Shown one piece after another: positions 35,440 through 47,289 of a DNA stretch of 64,000 bases. The notes beneath the pieces were generated by a model, which was not told where the DNA came from, ran no database searches, and saw only the letters and a list, made by a program, of their open reading frames with translations. This DNA comes from Leuctra nigra (lineage: Eukaryota > Arthropoda > Insecta > Plecoptera > Leuctridae). Location of the stretch: contig OW203768.1 of the NCBI GenBank assembly GCA_934045905.1, positions 30,347,060-30,411,059 on the forward strand, written 5' to 3'. Positions within the stretch are counted from its first letter, which is position 1, and every line of letters starts with the position of its first letter. Both the position numbers and the translations under genes were made by a program.

Positions 35440-35800
35440 ACTCTAATGTGTCCTAGGAGAGTGATAATTTCGTTGACACATCTTTGAACGCATTTGACAT
35501 AAATTTCAAAACGAGCATAAAATTTCAAGAACATGTACAAACCTCCTGAATGAAATTGTATGGAATTGTAAAAAAAATCCTATAAAAGACTTTGCAAAAA
35601 TTTTTAAGTTGATACATTTTCAATGTTCTATCAATCATAGGTTCTCGTACACAAACCATATACATGTGGAACTCTTATGGCATTAGTGTGTGTGCAAAAT
35701 TTCAGATCTATTGGTTGAACGTTGTGTCCTAAGACTTTACATGAGACAAATAAACTAACAAACAGAGAAAGTGTCAAAACAGTATGGTGGGGAAACTCTC
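35440..35800 (-). repeat. degenerate Helitron-like internal fragment
   Basis: GTGTGTGCAAAATTTCAGAT followed by an ATTGGTTGAACG block, and ACAGAGAAAGTGTCAAAACAG, are recognisable internal pieces of the family. Both termini are missing. Confidence 0.45.
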
Positions 35801-36112
35801 TTAAACTCCACAAATTAAACAAATTTAAATAGAAATTGTCGGTTTTTTCGCACTTTTTCCGAAATTCAATACTTGATTTCGAAGCCCAGTACTTTATCAA
35901 TAACCTAATACAAAAATGTTATGCCTGGAAGTAAAATACCCTGATTTCTTTATTAGTTTCTGAGTATTCCTATCATTAATTTTTTCTTTATGTATGTCAA
36001 CTGTGATTGTAAATCCATGTAGGTACATGTGTAAATAAAGATTTTATAAAAAAAAATAAAAATTGTGGTTTACAAAATGTATATGAATCCGACGCTGACC
36101 TTGAAACTAGTG
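35801..36112. other. AT-rich spacer
   Basis: Nothing recognised apart from an A-rich run near 36045. Confidence 0.4.
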
Positions 36113-36602
36113 CAGGGGTCGGCAACCTGCGCCTCCGGAGCCGCATGCAGCTCTTTGGTGGTTCTTGAATGGCTCTAAAATTAAATAAATATCTGAAATC
36201 AAAAAATTTGATAATTCGAAAACAAAACGCCCTGCGGGGCAACAATGGGACGGTTATTTGATTAAGTTTGTTCATTTTAGAGTCCCAGAATCATTTTAAA
36301 ATTGTTGTAATTCCAAAAATCGCCCTGCGGGGCAACAATTATAATGTCATTCGATTCAATTTGTTCCTTTTAGAGTCCCAGAATCACTTTTAAATTATTG
36401 AAATTCTAAAAAACTCCTTGCGGGGCAACAACCTGCATATATATGATATTTGCTTTGTCAAAATATCAAAATTTACTAGTAATTCAATTCATTATTTTCT
36501 GTGTATTTTATTTGATTGCCTGTACTGCGCCTCCCATTATTATCTAATTTGTTAATTTTGGGGAAATTGGCTCCTTCACCAAAAAAAGGTTGCCGACCCC
36601 TA
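36113..36602. mobile_element. hAT-like MITE (CAGGGGTCGGCAAC ends)
   Basis: The left end CAGGGGTCGGCAACC and right end GGTTGCCGACCCCTA are inverted copies of a terminus widespread among animal hAT elements. Flanks AACTAGTG and ACCTAGAG fit an aged 8-bp target duplication (two mismatches). An internal tandem repeat with a period of about 93 bases carries GCCCTGCGGGGCAACAA at about 36229 and 36322, and a TCCTTGCGGGGCAACAA variant near 36414. Non-coding. Confidence 0.75.
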
Positions 36603-37013
36603 ACCTAGAGGTCAAAGTGGCGCCATCAATCGTCCGGTGCTCGACCCAATACAAACGGACGTGAGCACCTTCCACAGATACGAAATACTTTCAGAACACT
36701 ATAAGAAAACTTCTACCAAGGACAAGTTAAAAGGAATCGCAGATAAAATAAGCAGCTTATGCGACTTTCCGCCAAAAGCGGCGTCCCTTGGGTCGTGACG
36801 TCTCTCAGAGCTTTTAGCGTCGCGACGTCTTTGCCAGGCGTCGAACTGGACGTCATGGGATTGCCGACGACGTCGTCGAGAAGGTCACGTCGGTCCCGAG
36901 GGGGGCGTCGGGTTAGGTCACTTCTTAACTGACCCTTAAAGTTGACACCAACTCACGAGGAGTTGGAGGTACTTATAGTTCTTCCAGACAAAGTTACTCT
37001 TCACTCGGGAAAA
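36603..37013. other. CpG-rich stretch with clustered GACGTC/GTCG motifs
   Basis: Between about 36770 and 36920 the sequence is unusually rich in CG dinucleotides and contains several GACGTC sites. No ORF or repeat boundary was found. It could be a young GC-rich repeat or an unmethylated regulatory patch. Confidence 0.35.
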
Positions 37014-37075
37014 CTAGGAAAATGCTGGAACGCGTTAATAAGCGAGCCTAAGAAATGTATGGAAATAATATTCCG
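37014..37075 (-). repeat. Helitron-like 3' terminal fragment
   Basis: CTAGGAAAATGCTGGAACGC with GTTAATAAGCGAGCC, preceded by A. The rest of the element is not recognisable. Confidence 0.5.
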
Positions 37076-38689
37076 GGTGGCGGGAAAAAATCCCCCTGTT
37101 TGAGAGGTCACTCCGACAGAATTATAAATGAAAGAGCTGAAACAGTAATACATTATTCCCACAAATAAGTGATACGTGATGGAGCCACTTTTGGCAAGAT
37201 GGCTACTATCAGGTCTACAGATTAATTTGTTTGTTTTAACATTTCGTGTTTCCATAAAGCAGTGAAAAAAGAAAAAACAAATGAAATCGATATTTAGCTA
37301 TACATTTACTTTTTTGGCCATAACAAACAACTATATCAAATATTTGTATTTATATTTATGCAAATGCGCCCTTGATAGCCGCCATTTACATAGTATCACA
37401 AATTCCACCAGAGGTCAGCTGTGTTCCTTATTTTCTCGAATAGAAAACATGTGAAAATTTAAACGTTAACCGAAGTTTTATAGCACTGCAAACAAAAATA
37501 AAAGATTCGTGGCCACTAATTTCGGTATCACATAATAAGAAATCTATATTTCCATGGAAACATCGTTTACGCATTCCACAAGGAAAATGGTGGACCAAAC
37601 AACATTAATAATTCACCTAATTCTCATGATTTAAATCCAAATCAATTCTTCAAATATTCTGTATATTTATATGTGACTTCAATCATGTCTCTTCTTTCCT
37701 ATTCAACAAAAATGTTTTAAATTTACACAATTTGCACAAAACATTATCAGAACCCTATATTTAATAACGTCGTGGACGTTTTCGGAACCATCGAGTGATA
37801 GCAAGGTAGTGGTGACGGTTTGTATCGATCTTTAATAGTTTTGATGTTTAATAGTTTCGATATATCGTAGTTACTGTTTCATAGAACGTGTGAACGGAAA
37901 TTTCTTTGGATTGTTCGTTCGTGGTTCGTCAGTAAAGCGGATTAAAATCAATTTTCCCGTGAAACCAAGAGATCGATCTTGCTAGAAATCAATTAGGAGA
38001 CGAACTGTATGGTAATGAATCATTTTTTAAAACATTTACCTCATCGGTTACTTTGTTTGACCTTTAGTTTGTCTGTGACTCGGTTGGCTTCGTTTGACCT
38101 GGTTTAAAACTATACAATCGAATATAAATTATGAATAGTTACACTAAATACCTATGTTTTATATGTTGACACATGACAATTGACTATAAAAAATTTGGTT
38201 ATTTTGGCTATTATTTCGGTATTTTACATTCCCCCGTTTAATAACGGGTGAAAGTAAAATACCATTCTAATTTAATTGAAGTTTCAAAAAGAGGACGAAA
38301 ATGAAAGCACAGCAAAATGTATTAAAATATTAATAAGAGTTGTTTTATTTTAGGCCTTGAAAAGTCTCCGGGCTTATAAAAAGCAATCTAATATTTATGA
38401 ATAGGCTTTTAGAGATTCACAAAGTGATTTAATTCGCTCCACGTTACGGAAAAATTCAGTCCTATTATCAACTCTACAAAGAAAATGTATTTTTGTCCCG
38501 TCTCTCGACAATTCGCTTATTGTTTTAAAGAAGTAATTAATGAAGAAGGCTTCATAGAGAGGAGCTGAACAATTATGTATCATCTTCAAGTTGTAAAACG
38601 CTATTTGGATGTATTGAAAGTGAGCACGGTCAACATTAAAACCTTCACTAAATCATGTATGAATTTCAGCGTGCGTAGTTTCCCTGTTT
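37076..38689. other. mostly unique sequence with one degenerate repeat fragment
   Basis: Around 37946-38100 the CAATTTTCCCGTGAAACCAA block and TTGCTAGAAATCAATT resemble the Helitron-like interior. No gene recognised. Confidence 0.4.
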
Positions 38690-39117
38690 TTGGTTTTATG
38701 TAGGCAATGGCCTGGATCTGAAATTTTGCACATACCCTAAATAACGACCACATTACAACCTAGAGTTTTTGAACGAGGTCCTGTGTTTTTTTGAAATTTA
38801 AAAATGGAACCGTTTGACCGATCAACTTCAAATTTTACATTTACATAGAGATCAGCAGTTTAGGTGTTTTTGCCAATTTTCAGACTAATCTGGATTTAAT
38901 TTCTAATTTTATTGACATTTCACGGACATTTTGCGCGTGTTAGGAAATATTTGTCAAATTTCTTGAAGGATATTTCAGATATTTTAATACTGCTTCTTTG
39001 TCGCATATTGTGTCCTCTCGTTCCAAGGCCTTTCAATCAGAAACTTTCAAACGCACATCAATTCGCATGCAATACGAAGGCTCGCTTATCAATGCGTTAC
39101 ACAGAGCGTTTTCCGAG
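38690..39117 (+). mobile_element. Helitron-like element copy 9, 5'-truncated
   Basis: It ends GCTCGCTTATCAATGCGTTA then CACAGAGCGTTTTCCGAG (CGAG instead of CTAG), followed by T. Interior blocks include CTGGATCTGAAATTTTGCAC. The AGCGAGCG start is missing. Confidence 0.55.
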
Positions 39118-39888
39118 TCCACCTTATAGATAACATAACATTAATGGTAATTATTTCCATATTTGTAACTAGGTACATATATTTGTGTACAGATATGAAT
39201 CCTGATAGAAAATGATCATTTAGTATGATTTGAAAAATCGTGGAATCATGAAATCGTGCTTAATCATGGAAATATTTGGTAAATAATAGGCATCACTTAT
39301 ATATTAATTGTTTAAACTTTATGGAATAATTTAGTTAGCAAAAAATACACACAATTAAATTTTATTTTTTTAATAGAACACTAATTATAGAATACAGGAT
39401 AAAAGCATTGTATAAAGTGTTGTAGAAAACGTCAATAACAATAAATATTAGGTCACATTGGTAAAACTTCCTTAATAAAACAAACAAGAATGCTTTTAAA
39501 GTTGTTAGTTTTGATATTACGTTGTCTAGTTTACATTTGATAAACGCATGTAGACTGTTATAAAGTAAAGAGTTCTTTTATCGGCTAAGATTATGAGAAA
39601 ATAAGTGGAAGTTATTCTATTATGATGACTATGGATTTGAATGATTGTTTTTATTAGCTATTGTACCAAGGACTGAATGGTAAATCTATAAAGCTAGTAC
39701 TCTAATGTTTAAAGATTTGAAGAGCGGTCTGCATTTAGAGCGTAAAAATCCATACAATCCATTCACCGAAAGAATGCTCGACCTTGAAACATAAGGTCAA
39801 ACCATTTATTAGATTGCTATCCAGAAATCTATTAAAAACTATTTAACAACATTAAACAATTAATTAGGTACTGATATTTTACAGTCGC
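39118..39888. other. AT-rich spacer
   Basis: Nothing recognised. Confidence 0.45.
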
Positions 39889-39942
39889 CATTAGCCTCGC
39901 TGCAGAACAGTGCGACGTTAAGCCCCAGACAAAAAAAGTAAA
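39889..39942 (+). mobile_element. SINE 3' fragment
   Basis: TCGCCATTAGCCTCGCTGCA with GTGCGACGTTAAGCCCCAGA and an A7 tail matches the 3' end of the SINE at 35107-35395 in the opposite orientation. The tRNA head is absent (5' truncation). Confidence 0.7.
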
Positions 39943-41330
39943 ATAATTTTCAAAATTGAGCTAAATGACAATGACAAAAATATTTTGTCTAAATGTGCTA
40001 AATGGCATAAGAAGTACGCAGCGATACATGTTGCAATCTGCAGTGATGTCGTCTGGCCAACACTTATATCTCACAGCCGAATCTCAAGTGTTCACGCCTC
40101 TGATAAACAGCAGATAGCAGCTATTCTCCACTCGAGTGTAAATGACATCAAGCCGAATCCCTTGGAATGGGATAGATTCTGTACCTTTGAGCAATAATGG
40201 GTTTGATTCCTGGCCGAACTATGCACTATTTTTCTATATTATTTATATCTATTTGCGACAAGTACTTATGATTTTAAAATTAAGTTTTGACTTTGTCCAC
40301 TTTTGATATCACTAGTTTTCAGTGCTGCATTTTTAGATATATTTGTTTTGTTTTAGTTGAAGAGATTTTATCTGGTATTATTACTTGGATCTAGTGTGTT
40401 TTTTATGGGTTCCAATGATATATAAAGCTGGGGGAAGGGTCCAACAGGCTGTCTCTGGGCTGATAAAATGCAAATGCTGCTTATCATCGCGTTACACAAA
40501 GCTCATTCCTATAGAATTATCAAATCAGTGATAATGGAATAACTTCTTCTCCTTAACGCTTCATTGTCACTATTCCAATCATTTCATTGACGTAAATTCA
40601 CTTTAACTTTAAGCGCCTTATCCCATTATCTTCTTGCATCTCTTATTTTCTCATTTATATTATCTTATATTATTACTTATATATCATTAATTATTTTTTT
40701 ACGATTATGACAAAGTGTTTGTACTTGACACTTTCAAACCAAAGTGTTTAAGGCAAAAAAAAACTTCTTTTGGGATCGCGTCATGACTCCAAGCAAGCAC
40801 ATGTCAAACCCAGCTATACATCCAAACCTTCAACACATCGATAAAGTACCTATTATTTTAATAAGTCAAAAATAGTAAATACAGATTAATATTTATCGAA
40901 AATTGCAACTTATACAAAAAAAGCAAACAGGATATCTCAAATAAAATTTCTGGGGTAAACTTTGTAAAATGAAGAGTCTGGACAATAAATCAAGTAGCCA
41001 ATGACATACAAGTCGAGGGATACAAATGGCCGTCCTCGTTTACGGTCGATTTATTCTCGGTTCTCCGTCACTTTATAATCTGCGTAAAACCGCCGAGGAA
41101 TCAGCGCATGTTTTTACATTCGGACGCGGCCAGAAGACGGACAAATTACCTTCATTTGTTATCCGTGGGGCGGTAATAGCAGAGTAATTTGTGTTACTAG
41201 CATCTGAACCCGCGTGTCAATATATTACCAGACAGAGAAATATAGGAGGAAGTTCCGGAGTAGATAGAAACGTTTATTATGTGGATTTATTATTTTTTTT
41301 GTATAATTTCTGTAGTTTCTGTAAACAGAA
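39943..41330. other. spacer with small repeat fragments
   Basis: 40289-40410 is a decayed piece of the unit A/B arm (TTTTGATATCACTAGTTTTC, then CAGTGCTGCATTTTTAG). 40472-40510 contains a decayed Helitron-like end (GCTTATCATCGCGTTACACA). The GC-richer patch 41030-41180 is unique and unrecognised. Confidence 0.4.
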
Positions 41331-41961
41331 AAAGCTATGTAACGCGTTGATAAGCGAGCCTTCGTATTGCATGTGAATTCATATGAGTGTTCTTGCTGCT
41401 CAATAATAGACCTTGAAAATAGATTAAGAAAATCATGATGGAATGCGTCAAAGGATCAGTGACAAATTTGTCTGCATTTATTTGATTATATTTATAAATA
41501 CTTCAAACCAAGAATAAAATGTGTTCAAAATATCAACAACTCATGAAGTTGACAGATTGATATGAAAATTGTCAAACACATCTAACATGTAGCTTCGTAA
41601 TGTTTCAGAACACATCATTATAAGTTAAAATAAACAGTGCGGTAGAGTTCAAAATACAATTAGAACTCATACCGCACTGTTTATTTTAACACATCTAACA
41701 TGTTGGTTCCAAAGACCAAGTCAAATTTTACATTGATCGGTCGTACGGTTAAAATTTTAATTTTCAAGCAATCTTAGGATCTTGTCCCAAACTATGCACG
41801 ATACCGCTCTTATGTCATTAGTGTGTGTGCAAAATTTCAGATCGATCGGTTGAACGGTGTGACCTAGGAATTACAGGCAAAACCTCAGACAAACAGACAA
41901 ACACAAAGACACAGAGAACGAGCCATAAAAGTGCTGTTGTGACGCTCGCTACGCTCGATTA
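41331..41961 (-). mobile_element. Helitron-like element copy 10
   Basis: The plus-strand left end GTAACGCGTTGATAAGCGAG lacks the outermost CTAG block. The right end is GACGCTCGCTACGCTCG. Family blocks include GTGTGTGCAAAATTTCAGAT and GATCGGTTGAACGGTGTGAC. A perfect small hairpin is inserted at 41624. Confidence 0.65.
41624..41690. repeat. 67-bp near-perfect hairpin
   Basis: GTTAAAATAAACAGTGCGGT A plus GAGTTC (41624-41650) pairs with GAACTC and TACCGCACTGTTTATTTTAA C (41663-41690): 27 base pairs with a single bulged A and a 12-base loop. AACACATCTAACATG occurs both shortly before (about 41575) and directly after the hairpin. It may be a tiny foldback insertion or a miRNA-like precursor. Confidence 0.8.
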
Positions 41962-43261
41962 TTAAAAATTACAGCTATCCCAAATAATGGCAGACCACAA
42001 GGAACCGCTTTCTTACAAATCTATTTAAAACATATACTATAATATTGATTACATAAGAACAACTTGAACCACAGCTTGAACGAAGCTTATCCCTCCAGTC
42101 ATTGAGAAATTTAGACCACTATAGATGATTTTCACACCAATAAGTTTAAAAAGCTCTCCGCTGAAATTATTTGCGAGCCTCTCTCTTATTCGTGCATGTT
42201 TCCACTAAATGGTATTATTTAACATGTTCTGCCACATTATAAATGGTGACAGAGATGGGATTGTATTATTAGCTACTTGCGTTTCAAACTGTAGAACTTC
42301 TATTTAATGGATTAACACGTGACTAGATTTGTATATCAAATTCTTGTCAACGTATTATTCATTCAAACTGAAATCCATAAAAAAGGTTAAAGCATAAAAT
42401 GCTTTTGCTTGGACTAATTCTTTTGGCATTTTGGCACCACTGCCAGGAACAACGAAACAAAAAATAAATACATAGTTGCCACTTCGTTGTCAACTAAAAA
42501 GTTTTAAATTGATTTAGGACAAGCCTGTTAGAAAGCTGGGTCGCGCGTACGTACGTGCTGTAGGAACGACAGTACGCTTAGTATTTCAAGCTCTTAAACT
42601 ATTTAAGACTACTATTTGCACTATTTAATTGTGCAACTGGAGGAAAGTAAACTGAGTATGATTTACTAATTTTCTTCCAAACAATAAATGTGTAAACTTT
42701 GAAAAATGTGACTCAAAGTTGCTATATAATTCAAATTATACTAGTTATTTTAATTGTTTTAAGATTTAAGTTTCAGTTTTCGCTTAACTTTTAGTTTTAT
42801 AATTAATTTTCTACACAAATCCGAAGTTTTTAATGAAGTGCGCTTATATTTCACAAATGGTGACAGCTGCGGGACGGTAATTTGCTATTCCATTCTCTCT
42901 CGGCCTTTCTGTAAGCAGAAAGTTTAAAGAACATAAAAAACACACAATCATTTCTATTCAGGGCATGTGAACATCTGGATAGTGTAAAAGATTAAGACCA
43001 TAGGTAGGAGGCGTGAAGGAAATATTATTTATGTTTGATCTACGAGAGATTTTAGCTAACTGGCGAGTCGTGAATTGTAGTCCCGTAAGATCAACTTTTC
43101 ATTGCATTTTAAAGCAAACAAAAACCGCTGACCGAATATAATACAAATTTAAAAAATCTCATCTCAAAATCACTCAAAAATAAGTTAAATATTATGAAAA
43201 TGTTCGGCCTTGGCACGCTTTTAATCTTGCAAATTTGGTATGTACCTAATAAAAAAAATGT
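41962..43261. other. AT-rich non-coding stretch
   Basis: Nothing recognised. Confidence 0.45.
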
Positions 43262-43325
43262 GAAGAGCATCTGACTGGATATCGGAAGGTCGTTGGTTCG
43301 AATCCCACTCAAGGAAAATCTTTTC
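43262..43325 (+). pseudogene. tRNA-like fragment (D-arm 3' side to T arm)
   Basis: AGAGCATCTGACTGGATATC with a TCTGA/TCGGA anticodon stem and loop CTGGATA, then a five-base variable region and GTTGGTTCGAATCCCAC (T arm with perfect B-box core). The acceptor and A-box half are missing, and TTTT follows. A tRNA pseudogene or SINE head. Confidence 0.5.
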
Positions 43326-43971
43326 ATATTGCAGTCGTCACAAATTTTTTGTAGTGTAGTAATTTCCATATTTTATAAAAGCAATTAATATGTAATAGAC
43401 ACAATAGAGTTTTGTTATTTATGTATTCATAGAAAACCAATTTCCCAATGTTTCTCCCCCTTTAAGTTGAAGCTGAATCTGTAATATGATCGCCTACGTG
43501 TGCCAATCGCTCACGACGCCGTCACCTCGCAGCCACATCTTTGTCGGTCGTCGCAAGTTGGTTCCAGATATCTGAACTCGCTGCCATGATAGATGGGCCA
43601 GAGAGCGCCATTTACATACAGCCCGCTGTCAGGTCAAGGCGGGTCACGTAGAGGTCACGAACTCAAGTACTTTTCAACAGATGGCCTCGGAGAGAGACGG
43701 GGGGAAAAGTTTTTATTTGGTTCTTTTGTGATGTAGTTGGACTGAAATTGAAGAACAAGTGTTGTTCGAATCCTTTTATTTATTTTGAAATGGTATTGCT
43801 TTTTGCGTACGTGTTAGTATAGTTGGTTTATTAAAAGTTTGACCAAAATAGGGTAAATGTTTTTGAGATAAAATTGAATAAAGCACACATACTTATTTTT
43901 GTCGAACACAATTTTAATATGATATTAATTATGAAAATATACTGATCATATGACAAAAACATACGCTGTTC
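43326..43971. other. unique stretch with a GC-rich patch and AGGTCA half-sites
   Basis: The 43490-43720 patch is GC-richer than its surroundings. It contains AGGTCA at 43631, GGGTCA at 43641 and AGGTCA at 43652, in direct orientation with 4- and 5-base spacers. This is the layout of nuclear-receptor response elements; function is inferred only. Confidence 0.35.
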
Positions 43972-44100
43972 TAGGGGACGATCATGTAAAATATTTTCTC
44001 GTGACAAGCTTCTCATCTCAGCCGAGAAGGTTGTTAATAACATTGAGATGAGAAAATTGTCACGCGATAACAAAGTTGTCACTTTATAAGATCACATCTC
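43972..44100. mobile_element. short foldback element, uninterrupted copy
   Basis: GTGACAAGCTTCTCATCTCA (44001-44020) pairs with TGAGATGAGAAAATTGTCAC (about 44043-44062), with flanks ATCATGTAAAATATT and TATAAGATCACATC extending the symmetry loosely. A related element, split by a Helitron-like insertion, is at 54817-55520. Confidence 0.55.
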
Positions 44101-44655
44101 TGTAGACGGAAAGTCTAATTCATATCTGTTTAAATTAAGATGTTTAAATAAACAATATATTACAATGAAGACTCTTCCAAAATATATTGCTTAGAATGTG
44201 ATTGTATTTTTAGTTGAATATACCTACACATATTATTAGCTCAAAGAACAATTTAATTAAATTAATTAGGGACGAAATAAATCAACTATAATGAAAGAGA
44301 CGATTTCATTATCAAAATCTCATGAATTCAACAGAATGGATTTGCTTGAAGGAATAATTATTGTAATCTACTCGAATAGCCAATTTACAATGTCCTTACG
44401 GGTCATTGTTATGATCTAAAGTGCCTAAACTGGCCATGTTCTTTTGTGTTATCTTTAACATTTACCTACTCGATATTGCCAACTGTCTGAGGTGACGATT
44501 GCGTAACCAATTAATCATTTTAAGTGTTATCATTTTGATAAACTCTCCATTTCGCTTCAGTCTAATCTAGTTTTATTTCTGTCATCAGTTTTAATATTAT
44601 TCATCAACGCGGGCTGAAAGTTCGACGGCTGTGCGCAGTTTCCTCCGTGGACCAA
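44101..44655. other. AT-rich spacer
   Basis: Nothing recognised. Confidence 0.45.
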
Positions 44656-44912
44656 TCTAGTCGGGCGCTAGCTCGACGCTGCCAAGCACCGCTCTAATAC
44701 AACGTGCGAGCTACTACCAGACTTATACTGCAAGCGCTTCGGGCCCGATTTCGGGGTGTCAGTACGCATGCAAGCATTTTGAAATGAAAGTTGAAAACCA
44801 TGGTTATCGGGTATATTTAGCCACCTGACAACACCTAACCAAATATCAAAGTGCTGCGATCATCCCTTCGGGGTGAATTTTGGGCCTCAAACATGCAAGG
44901 ATTGACTTTCAT

Positions 44913-44936
44913 GTTAGTTAGTTAGTTAGTTAGTTA
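44913..44936. repeat. (GTTA)n microsatellite
   Basis: Six GTTA units between GACTTTCAT and GGCACGG. Confidence 0.85.
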
Positions 44937-45276
44937 GGCACGGTCAATTTGTTTGCCCCTCTCCACAGGTTGAACGGTTTGTCCTAGAGAGTTGAAATTT
45001 GGCAGAGACATAGAGTCATATTTATAGCAGTGCCCTTTGAAAGAAAATCTGAAACATTTTGACCGGAAGTGAAGTTATTACAATTTTAAATTTTAAATAT
45101 TTTAAAAGTCAAACGGGTCCATCGAGAGTTTTGAAATTTGGCAACAATAAAGACAATGTATTGCTAGACACTCCACTTCAAGAAAAATCAATAAATTTAA
45201 ACCGGAAGTGGGAAAATTATCAATATTTACGTTCCGCCCTTCTTCTTTGATACACTAAACAGCGGCTCTAATTCCC

Positions 45277-45364
45277 ATCGGACTGATAGCTCATGTTAGG
45301 AAGGCAGCTGGCTTCGACATCTGCATAACACGTTCGATTCCCGATCCCGGAAAACTTTTTTTTT
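45277..45364 (+). other. tRNA-like module (A box, B box, T-run)
   Basis: GATAGCTCATGTTAGGAAGG (A-box-like), CGTTCGATTCCCG (B box) and a T run of nine at 45356. Homologous to 23466-23552. Confidence 0.45.
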
Positions 45365-45587
45365 CATATATTATTTTTTAATTTGTATAAGCGATGATAC
45401 CTTCATGGATATATATTCAAATGAGAGGTCCAGGGATGCTGTGAAGATCATCAATAGACCGAAACATCGCAATCGCGGCACGCCAGTTGCCATCGTGAAC
45501 ACTGAAGATATCAGGGAATCAGGAATTGCGCACGTCGTTTTACGCTCCACCTTTCTTCTTTGATATACTACACAGGTTTATATTTCA

Positions 45588-45676
45588 GTGTGGCGAATTG
45601 GCTCGGTCACATGAGGCAAGTGACTTCGATCACGGCGTTGCCGGGTTCGATCCCCGTAACAAACGTTTTATTTTTT
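45588..45676 (+). other. tRNA-like module with perfect B box
   Basis: AATTGGCTCGGTCACATGAGG (A-box-like), GGGTTCGATCCCC (B box) and TTTTATTTTTT downstream. Repeated at 47454-47540. Confidence 0.45.
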
Positions 45677-45987
45677 ATCTTTTTATTTACTTAAAAAATG
45701 TTTAACCTTCTTGTGTATATATTCAAAATGTTAATCCGAATACATTCAACGATTACATAGCTACTCTTTTTAATATTATACTCATTGGACTCTAGTAATG
45801 ATTGTCAATGTACACGTTGTACGTAAAGTTGTGCAATAAAACAATTCGTGGTCATGCTAATCAACAGAATCTTGGTGGCTCAGTTACTAAACTAGAAACC
45901 ACACAAAAAAGGTTCCATTACTGGGTGCATAAGGTTGTCACAGCTTTTAATTTATCCGAATTATTTAATTATGTAAAATTCAGTTAA

Positions 45988-46910
45988 TTGAGCGAGCGTA
46001 GCGAGCGTCACCACGGTACTCTTATGGCACTTTCTCTGTGTGTTTTTTTTTTTTGTTTGTTTGTTTTTTTTTTTTTTTTTTTTTTGCCTGCACTGCCCAG
46101 GTCAAACCGCACAACCAATCGATCTGAAATTTTGTACACATACTAACGTAATCTATGCGATCCCTGGGATCTTTTCAGAACGAGATCCTGTGATTGGTTC
46201 AAATTTTATAAAAATTATCTTTCGATTGGTTGGTTCGATCAATTTGAAATTTAGCAAAGTCATTGCAACCAACATTGTACCCAATCAAAAAAAATTTCAG
46301 CCAAATCCTCCAATTGGTTCAAATTTGAAACCATTTTTCCTGTGATTTTTGAAATTTAAACTGGAACCGATTGACCGACCAAATAAAAACTTCGCATGGT
46401 CATTGGTACCAACATTTATGGTATTTTTGCCAATTTTCACTCTAATCTGTCGTTATTTTCAAAAGTTTTTGTCATTTTAGGGACATTTTGCGTGTTGGCT
46501 GTCAAATTCACGGCGACTTCGAATCTTCAGTTCAAGGCAAGGTAGTTAGAGCAGAAAGTTTTAAACGATATGAAACTAATAATGACCGTTCAAAAGATTG
46601 ATCTGATATTGTGTACACACACTACATATCATATTATATGAGTGGTCCCAGGTATATTTTTTGAACGAGATCCTGTGATTTTCGAAAATTAACAAGGAAC
46701 CGTTCAATCATAAAGGTTTAATCGATCAACTTAAAACTTAGCAAGGATTGGCACCAATATTTTTGGAAAATTTTGTGATTTTTATACAAGTCTGTGACGA
46801 AACTAAAGAATTGTTGGCTTTTAATGACATTCGATAGACATAATTTCGGTTCGAGGTGTTGCGTGTATCCGTGCTCGCTCATCAACGCGTTTCACAGAGC
46901 GTTTTCCTAG
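45988..46910 (+). mobile_element. Helitron-like element copy 12, with empty site available
   Basis: It starts TTGAGCGAGCGTAGCGAGCG and ends CATCAACGCGTTTCACAGAG, then CGTTTTCCTAG. The flanks CAGTTAA and TTAAGTAAATAG join to match the empty site CAGGTAATTTAGTAAATAG at about 47848, with no gain or loss of bases and two substitutions. Insertion between A and T without target duplication is the Helitron signature. A long T-rich run lies at 46045-46085. Confidence 0.85.
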
Positions 46911-47289
46911 TTAAGTAAATAGTAAAATTCAGTGAAGGCTCCATAACTAATATTCAGAGTATTAGGTGTTTACAACTTTTCATTTGTCACACTTATTTAA
47001 TTATTTAAAATAGAGTTAATTTGTCAATATTGGTGGCTCAACAAGAAACAAGAACAACACGAAACAAGAAACCACACAAAAAGGCTCCATTACGTGCATC
47101 CATTACGTGCATTAGTTTCTAAAATTAATTAAATTATTTTAATTATGCTAATTTGTCAATCTTGATGGCTCAGTTACGAAACAATAAACCACACAAAAAG
47201 GCTCCATTACTAGGTATATTAGGTGCTCTTTGCTCCTAATACTCTAAGAGACTAATGCTCTGGTGCTCTGGTACATTTTTAATAAATGA

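Larger units (their letters stand above)
44656..45690 (+). mobile_element. microsatellite- and tRNA-module element, copy 2
   Basis: It starts A|TCTAGTCGGGCGCTAGCTC like copy 1 (22825) and stays closely similar through the CCCTTCGGGG hairpin region. It has (GTTA)n at 44913-44936 where copy 1 has (GGCT)n, then CCGGAAGTG blocks and two tRNA-like modules. The second module differs in sequence from that of copy 1. The right boundary is uncertain because the 943-bp tandem duplication begins within it. Confidence 0.55.
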
